A stretch of DNA of 64,000 bases. Origin: Euryodendron excelsum. Taxonomy: Eukaryota > Streptophyta > Magnoliopsida > Ericales > Pentaphylacaceae. The position numbers and the translations under genes are program-made. Each line of letters opens with the position of its first letter. The stretch's first letter is position 1. The notes beneath the pieces are model-generated. The model had not been told where the DNA came from. It saw nothing but the letters and a program-made list of their open reading frames with translations, and searched no databases. Where the stretch lies: assembly GCA_033060915.1 (NCBI GenBank), contig CM065378.1:58023501-58087500 (forward strand), in the 5' to 3' direction. Of this stretch, positions 58,504-64,000 are shown in pieces.

Positions 58504-59446
58504 CATAAATGGATACAAGAGACATAAAATATCCCAATCATCACTCAAAGTTTTGCTCTAGGCCAAGTCGTGATGGAACTCCCAACAGGTGAGATGTCCG
58601 ATGATAAAGCTGAACAATCTGCTAATGCCAAAGCTAGACTCAAGCCTGATGAAAGAAATAAAAGGAAAAAAGAAAGAAAGAAAAAGAAACTATTATTTCG
58701 AAGGTTCCGTAATCATCATGCACATCACTCAAAAACACTGACACTACACCGAAAACCACAACAGCAACAAGAAGAAAATTTTTACCAGAATTTTCCATGA
58801 CAAGAATACACAAATAAAAATTTTAAATCATAATACATGACGAGGTTCATGGAAGAGAAGGCCACAAGTAAACACAAAATGTAATTTGTAAATCAAATCT
58901 GAATCAGCATGGGCAGAAAACATTTGTTATTTCCTTTTCTTTTTTCCCATAAGAAGCTGATGCAGAATATACAGGAACACCTATTTTATTAGCTTCCATT
59001 AGTGTTTTTGGTACCCTATTGAGCTTAATTGAAGCTGTACAAGACATCCATGCTAAGGAAAGAAAATCTTCAATCTTCAAATTACTCCAGCCTGAACCGT
59101 AGTTCTTCCAAAATGGAACTAAAATTCTAGGCTTCCACAGGCAGCTAACGAAAGAGAATAACTAAGCCAAATTGGAAGCTCAGTTAAAAAAATTTCAAGC
59201 TTTTTAGGCCCCCTTGAAAATAAATTGAATTATCGTTACACTGAAGTATAAGTTATCATTGCTTGTTTTGTGTTCCGTAACAATTAACAGTTATTGCAAT
59301 TATTAGTGTCAATCCAAACAAAAGAAGGCTTCCTTGCTCGAATTTGCAATTTCTGGATTTTAACTTACTAGATTATACACAAAATATTGAGCACCCAGCT
59401 CATAAAACAACTCTGAAAGAGATGTACCTGTATTAATGGGGTTCAG
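57927..59446. other. Intergenic DNA, 3' flank of CLPP4
   Basis: Contains a long (AG)n microsatellite at 58439-58501. A 76-codon plus-strand frame at 58570-58800 is Lys/Arg/Gln-rich with no recognisable domain, and I do not call it a gene. The part next to 59446 should be the CLPP4 3' untranslated region. Confidence 0.5.
58439..58501 (+). repeat. (AG)31 microsatellite
   Basis: An uninterrupted AG run of about 63 bases, the longest dinucleotide repeat in the window. Confidence 0.92.
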
Positions 59447-59930
59447 CTAATATATTTCATCATCAGGGATATCTGGTGTCAAGAATTTCCTTGGGTCTTT
59501 GCTGATTTCCTCATAATTGAGTGTAGATTTCACCCTTTCTGGCACAGGCATAAGTGGAATAATACTATCTCTATCAATAACACCATCAATAATTCCATAT
59601 TCAACTGCTTCAATAGGAGACATGTAGCGATCCCTATCAATGTCTTTCTGAACTTCTTCAAATGGGCGACCAGTGAAAGCTGATATAATTGTTGTGACAT
59701 TATCCTTGTTAAGCATGATTTCCCGGGCTTGGATTTCCACATCTATTGCTTGTCCACTTGCACCTCCAAGAGGTTGATGTATCATTATCCGTGTGTTGGG
59801 CATTGCAAGGCGCTTGCCTTTGGTGCCACCACCAAGGATTATGGAAGCTATTGATGCTGAAATGCCCAGTGAAACAGTGGAAACATCAGCCCTCACAAGC
59901 TGTACGGCATCATAGATAGCCATTGTAGCA
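59447..59930 (-). CDS. CLPP4: Plastid Clp protease subunit ClpP4, last exon (partial)
   Basis: The exon begins after an acceptor (CATTATTAG|TGCTACAATG) in phase 2 and encodes 160 residues to the stop. It reads ATMAIYDAVQLVRADVSTVS, then a Ser-containing SASIAS segment at the place of the ClpP nucleophile, the His in MIHQPLGGASG and the Asp in DIDRDRYMSP, so the catalytic triad positions are all present. The end FLTPDIPDDEIY is characteristic of ClpP4. The protein belongs to the P-ring of the chloroplast stromal ClpPR protease core, which degrades proteins delivered by ClpC chaperones. The earlier exons (transit peptide and the SPGGS segment) were not found between 59931 and 64000. They probably lie beyond the window behind a long intron, or this is an isolated gene fragment. 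The frame itself is undamaged. Confidence 0.85.
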
Positions 59931-61853
59931 CTAATAATGACACAAGCAAAGCAAATTAGTAAAAGAGAACTGAAAAACAGTGTTGCAACCAAGAATTCAG
60001 CTCATCCAGCTGACAACATGACACGGAGTTTCAAAGAAAGAAACCAAATAGTTAAAATATTACTGGTTCCTTTAGTTTCAATTTTGGCATTTGCATATGG
60101 TCATTTCCTCTGGCAAAATGGTAACATAAACCTTCATAGTTCCCACAGCCCAGAGAAGCAAAACATAGTAGAAGAGCCCATTGACTACAGCAACCACAAG
60201 GGAGACATCACCAATAAGCTGTCTATTCAATGAAGAATGCCCAAGTCAAGGATGTGTAATACCGAAATCTTCTGTTTTGGACATTTTCACTACGTTTCTA
60301 GTTTGCATTCAGCTACACATTTTACATGACTAAGCTCATGACTCATCCATCTTTCAGGTGTGGAATAATGGCATAACAGCAAAGCTTAAGTTTGACTCAT
60401 GCATGCTGAACCCTTATCTTCCACTTCAATAATAAAGAGTCTTAAATAGATCATTAGAACATTGTTCCACAATGTTTTTAAGCATATCAATGGATCATTA
60501 GGTTATTAGCGTTTTCTGGGAACACTAACTCAAGTGGGCGCATTAAAGTTGAGGCAAAGACTGATGAAAATTGGGCTTCATCACTTTCTAACAGACAACC
60601 TGCGAGTATAGGCTTGAAATATTCATTGGGTGGGGCATTTAGTTACTCAAAAACTATAGTATGAGACAAAATAAGGTCATATATTTAATGCAAAATCACA
60701 TTTTAAAGGAACAGAAGATGACTGAGTTATAACAGCAACATATTCTATGTAACAAAAACAATTTGGTTTTTGGTAGGTATATAAGGGGACAACTTAAATT
60801 CGTCCTACATCACATAATGATTTCACATTGCAACAACTAGCAAAAATAATATAAGTTAGTTCAACAGGATAGGATGAAGCCCATTGAAGTCCCTAATCGT
60901 CAGAGAACACACTTTGTTGTGAGCAAGATTTGGAATTGTGAGAATAGAAACGACTTCAGAAGGCCAGAAAGTATTTCATTTTGACTGCTTTTTATCCCCT
61001 TGATAAGCGCCAACTTCATCTTCACACCTAATTATGTGATAGCAGATAAGGTCAATATAGCATAAGTCAGTCTTTGCTCTACCACTATGTCCTTAGTTCC
61101 AAACTATCATTCATGAGTTTGATGGCTGATGAAAGTGTAGAGTCTCCTTTTCTCTTTTGGACACTGAACACAGTTCTCTCGTCTTAACAATCTCAAGGGG
61201 CAACCCAATCAGTGAATATAAGATATCACCACCGACACACTTCCAATCCTCAATTTTTCACATAATCAAACTTTCCTCTATCCACCATTTTTCAAAAATT
61301 TAATGGAACTTAAGACAGCCTGACTTCACTAAGTAAATACGAGTAACTATCTTGCTAAAGTAAGTCACCTAACTTAAATCCCCTCCGTGCATGAAATAAA
61401 CTCTGAAGATGACGTCACAACATTCTCCCTTCATCATTCACCAGCCTTTATGGCCCATGCTTTTAATGCGCTTAACATGATCAATACTTCATATTTTTTC
61501 CATCAAAATTGAAGTCCACTTGTACATTCACCACCGTTACATATACTATAGACTATCAAACGCATTACATTGGATATGGTCATTCTTCATTTACTCCCAG
61601 ACCCTTGCTGGAATCAGAAAAATCCCATTTTCAACCCCATTTTTCCCAGTTATTATGGCGCCTAGTAAACTAGCAAGTGCTCCCCCAACCCCAGGGACCT
61701 CAATATTACCACGGAGCATAATCCAAAAGCCAAACTTCCACGAACCCAATATTTAAACTTTCAAATGTCCTTACTAGAATTTCAACAATTAATCAATTTT
61801 GCAGTCATTTGTATATACTGCAGGTCTTGGTGTCACGAATTATATGATGGTAA
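59931..61853. other. Intron of CLPP4 or intergenic, no exon found
   Basis: I searched the minus strand for the preceding ClpP4 exon (SPGGS-like codons followed by a donor) and saw none. No other coding or repeat structure stands out. Confidence 0.5.
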
Positions 61854-61861
61854 TCCTTAGC

Positions 61862-62074
61862 CAGTGGCGGACGTAGGATTGCAGTTAAGTGGGGGCGAAA
61901 CATTTTTTTTTTGGTTGAAGGGAGGATTAAGAAATTTTTATTTTTATTTTTGGGAGATCAATACATTATATAGTATTCTAAATATCCAAAAATCTACAAA
62001 GGTGAATGGAAATTTAAAAATTTGGGGGGAGGGGGGCCAAGACACTATATTGGGGCCCCCTCTGTCCGTCCCTG
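61862..62074. mobile_element. Short hAT-type MITE with exact 8-bp TSD
   Basis: The ends are CAGTGGCGGACGTAGGA and GTCCGTCCCTG (inverse CAGGGACGGAC). The 8-mer tccttagc is duplicated exactly at 61854-61861 and 62075-62082. The 213-bp body is AT-rich with G-rich (GGGGGGAGGGGGGCC) and C-rich parts near the right end. Non-coding. Confidence 0.85.
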
Positions 62075-62082
62075 TCCTTAGC

Positions 62083-62917
62083 TAACAACTATGCAAGCGT
62101 ATAGACACCAAAAATATCAAGCAGGTTAAAAAAAATACTAGTCATACCAACATGAAATTACTTAAAATACCTGAATTCCCAAATGATATATTTTGGACTA
62201 ATGATGATCATGATTCTGATGAATCATGATGTTTGGACCGTCCTTAAGGATGGAAGGGGAAACATACGGAGGGGTTGGAGGAGGAGAGAAGGCCCACGAT
62301 GTTTGAGCATTTTTCCTTCAAAATCCAAAGGAAGCATTTTTTTCTTCAAAATCAGAAGGAAATGTAAAGAAGTGACGTGGTTGTTATTAAGATCTTTTAT
62401 AATACTAAGTATACTCTTCAATTTGTAGTAAGACAAGTATGAAATTTATAGGTTTCTTTTGAAATTTTTGACTAGCTAAGCAAGAAAAGCAATTCCTTTC
62501 TCCCTCTCCTTCTAATTTTCCTCGTATCTTATATTTTCCTTTTATCGTGTATAGAAATAGTGTTATAAATAGTATATTATAAAAATAAAATAAAAATTAA
62601 TGGTCAATATTTGAAATTATTATAGAATATGATTTCGCAAATATAAATGTCCCCTTCTTTTTTATGCTGAGCACAAATACATATTTTTTTTTTCTGTAAA
62701 ATGAAAATAAAAAAACAACAATTGTAGACTATCTAAAGGAAGACCGATCATGTCGGCCACAAGGTTTTAGTTCACTTGATTTGGAGGATCCTCCATGACT
62801 ACTAAGGGTTCCTCCTAGTCATTTTTCATGTGGGCAAGGATATTAGCACATATGTTTTCTTCCCCATGCATATGTTTAATTGAACATTGAGTCATTTGTA
62901 GCAAAAATCTTGAATCT
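62083..62917. other. AT-rich DNA, nothing recognised
   Basis: Short frames only. The right part (about 62720-62917) may already belong to the retroelement remnant that follows, but no clear coding match is visible. Confidence 0.45.
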
Positions 62918-63810
62918 TCAATGAGAGCTATATAAGAAAGAGATTGACAGCTGTCTTTCTGAATGGCTTGTGTCTTGGGAGTCCGATTCAATTTTCACTT
63001 GCTGTATCCCTTTTTGAAATATTGTTATGAGTCCTCCATAAATTGTCCACAAAGGAGCCTCTGTGCTTCTGATGTCATGTAGTTTTCCCACGTATCCCCA
63101 AATCCATGTGCCATTCTCATCTCTTAGTAATCCACCAAATCCAGTCAGGCTAGAATCTCCTTTTGAGCTTCTATTCACATTGAGTTTTAGGCTCTATTTG
63201 ATACTTGTGGAAGGGAAATGGAAAGGACGAGAGGGAGAAAAAGGGGGAGAAATGCTATGGAAATGGATTTCTTTCCTCTGTTTGATTTCCAAAGAAAATG
63301 GAGGAAAAGTGAAAAGGAATAGATTTCCTGTTGTTTGATTTTGAAGGAAAAGGGAAAGAGTAGAATAATCTAACTAACTTTTTTTCAATTTTCAAATTCA
63401 AAAACTTGGGCCCATAACTTCTTTTTCCCTCTATTTTCTCTCTTACTTCCCTTTATTTTCTCTCTTATTTCCCTTATATACTTGTCTTTTTCTTTCTACA
63501 CTATAAATCAAACAAGCGAAAGGAAAATTCCTTTCCTTTTCCCTTCTCTCCTCGGGTGTCAAACAGAGCTTTAGTTTTCATGTTTAAGGTGAATATCAAC
63601 TAGTTAGTCTAGACACCCATGGTGTCTAGAGCTTGGAAGGCTTGCACAATTTCATTTGAATAGTTGTGCATCCTTTTAAAGAAACTTGTAAATTCATGTC
63701 AGTGTTTTCAAAGACCTTAAGGTTCTCATCTTTCCAAATTGTCCAAAGAGAAGTGCCAAAAATAATATTCCAAGGCATATTGTACAATATTTTAAGTGCA
63801 AGTGAGACAA
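62918..63810 (-). pseudogene. RNase H-like retroelement remnant split by a MITE
   Basis: The minus strand at 63183-62950 reads KLNVNRSSKGD, FGGLLRDENGTWIWGYVGKL and VKIESDSQ, an RVT_3-type RNase H domain as found at the end of plant LINE-like ORFs. Upstream, on the far side of the MITE (63810-63590), it reads WNIIFGTSLWTIWKDENLKV, the Trp-rich segment that normally precedes this domain. Stops interrupt the upstream part, and the expected catalytic residues are only partly kept. It is a dead fragment. Confidence 0.7.
63189..63573. mobile_element. Foldback MITE inside the RNase H remnant
   Basis: The left terminus GGCTCTATTTGATACTTG and the right terminus GGTGTCAAACAGAGCTTTA (inverse TAAAGCTCTGTTTGACACC) are inverted repeats. 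TTTTAG/TTTAG flanks both sides as a probable short target duplication. Long GGAAAGG-type and CCTTTCC-type arms would fold back. It belongs with the elements at 51288 and 52400. Confidence 0.7.
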
Positions 63811-63817
63811 GTGCTTA

Positions 63818-64000
63818 GGGCCCATTTGGTACAGTTTTTTTTAGTTTTTTTGGTTTTGCTTTTTTGGCTTATAAGCAAAAAAAATTGATTTTTTTTTTGT
63901 TTTTTACTTTTATAAGCTAAAGATAACAAAAAAAAAAAAAAGAAGGCAAAACAGTCAGAAAATCCTAATTTTTTTTTTGTTTATAAGCTAAAAAAAACTA
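63818..64000. mobile_element. MITE, GGGCCCRTTTGG family, cut by the window edge
   Basis: It starts GGGCCCATTTGGTACAGTTT and continues with GGCTTATAAGCAAAAAAAAT and poly-T/poly-A arms as in the copies at 1892 and 28256. The right terminus lies beyond base 64000. Confidence 0.65.

Noticed and set aside
58570..58800. 76-codon Lys/Arg-rich plus-strand frame
   Set aside because: Low-complexity composition, no domain, located in the 3' flank of CLPP4 beside a microsatellite.

Overview
The window is nuclear DNA of a flowering plant, almost certainly a eudicot and probably one with a repeat-rich genome. It is AT-rich. Genes carry GT-AG introns filled with transposon debris, and the gene set is plant-specific: a PAM2/CUE/SMR protein of the CID7 type, a PLS-class pentatricopeptide repeat (PPR) protein, an F-box/FBD protein, nuclear-encoded mitochondrial ribosomal protein S11 and the plastid protease subunit ClpP4. 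I cannot name the species. The genes do not form a pathway or cluster.

Layout. 1-10.8 kb: intergenic, with a decayed minus-strand Ty1/copia element (2367-7805) that keeps both LTRs and a perfect 5-bp target-site duplication. 10.8-17.9 kb: a complete CID7-like gene (+), whose splice phases all agree and predict 576 residues. 19.9-22.9 kb: an intronless 982-codon PPR gene (+); its DYW domain lies just beyond the stop codon as a broken remnant. 23.25-26.6 kb: a rearranged partial pseudogene copy of the CID7-like gene, so the PPR gene sits between parent and copy. 27.3-32.7 kb: a four-exon F-box/FBD gene (-), phase-consistent except for one extra base in exon 1. 33.9-40.3 kb: a full-length but dead copia element (+) with about 0.97-kb LTRs. 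40.3-47.1 kb: intergenic, with a probable Mutator-like element, an orphan LTR with primer site and a hAT-type MITE. 47.3-48.4 kb: two unrecognised minus-strand reading frames. 49.1-51.0 kb: mitochondrial S11 gene (-), two exons, 275 residues. 51.3-58.5 kb: MITEs and a 3.24-kb hAT-like element with an exact 8-bp target-site duplication, carrying a LINE remnant and a hairpin but no transposase I can see. 59.45-59.93 kb: the last exon of CLPP4 (-); its earlier exons are not visible. 61.8-64 kb: a small hAT MITE and an RNase H-like retroelement remnant split by another MITE.

I found no operon, CRISPR array, rRNA or convincing tRNA gene, and no evidence for a novel multi-gene system. The observations most worth following are the recently broken DYW domain, the shuffled partial CID7 duplication around the PPR gene, the transition-biased inactivation of the larger copia element, the single-base break in an otherwise coherent F-box gene, and the transposase-less 3.2-kb hAT-like element. 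All calls rest on reading the sequence by eye; no database search was run.
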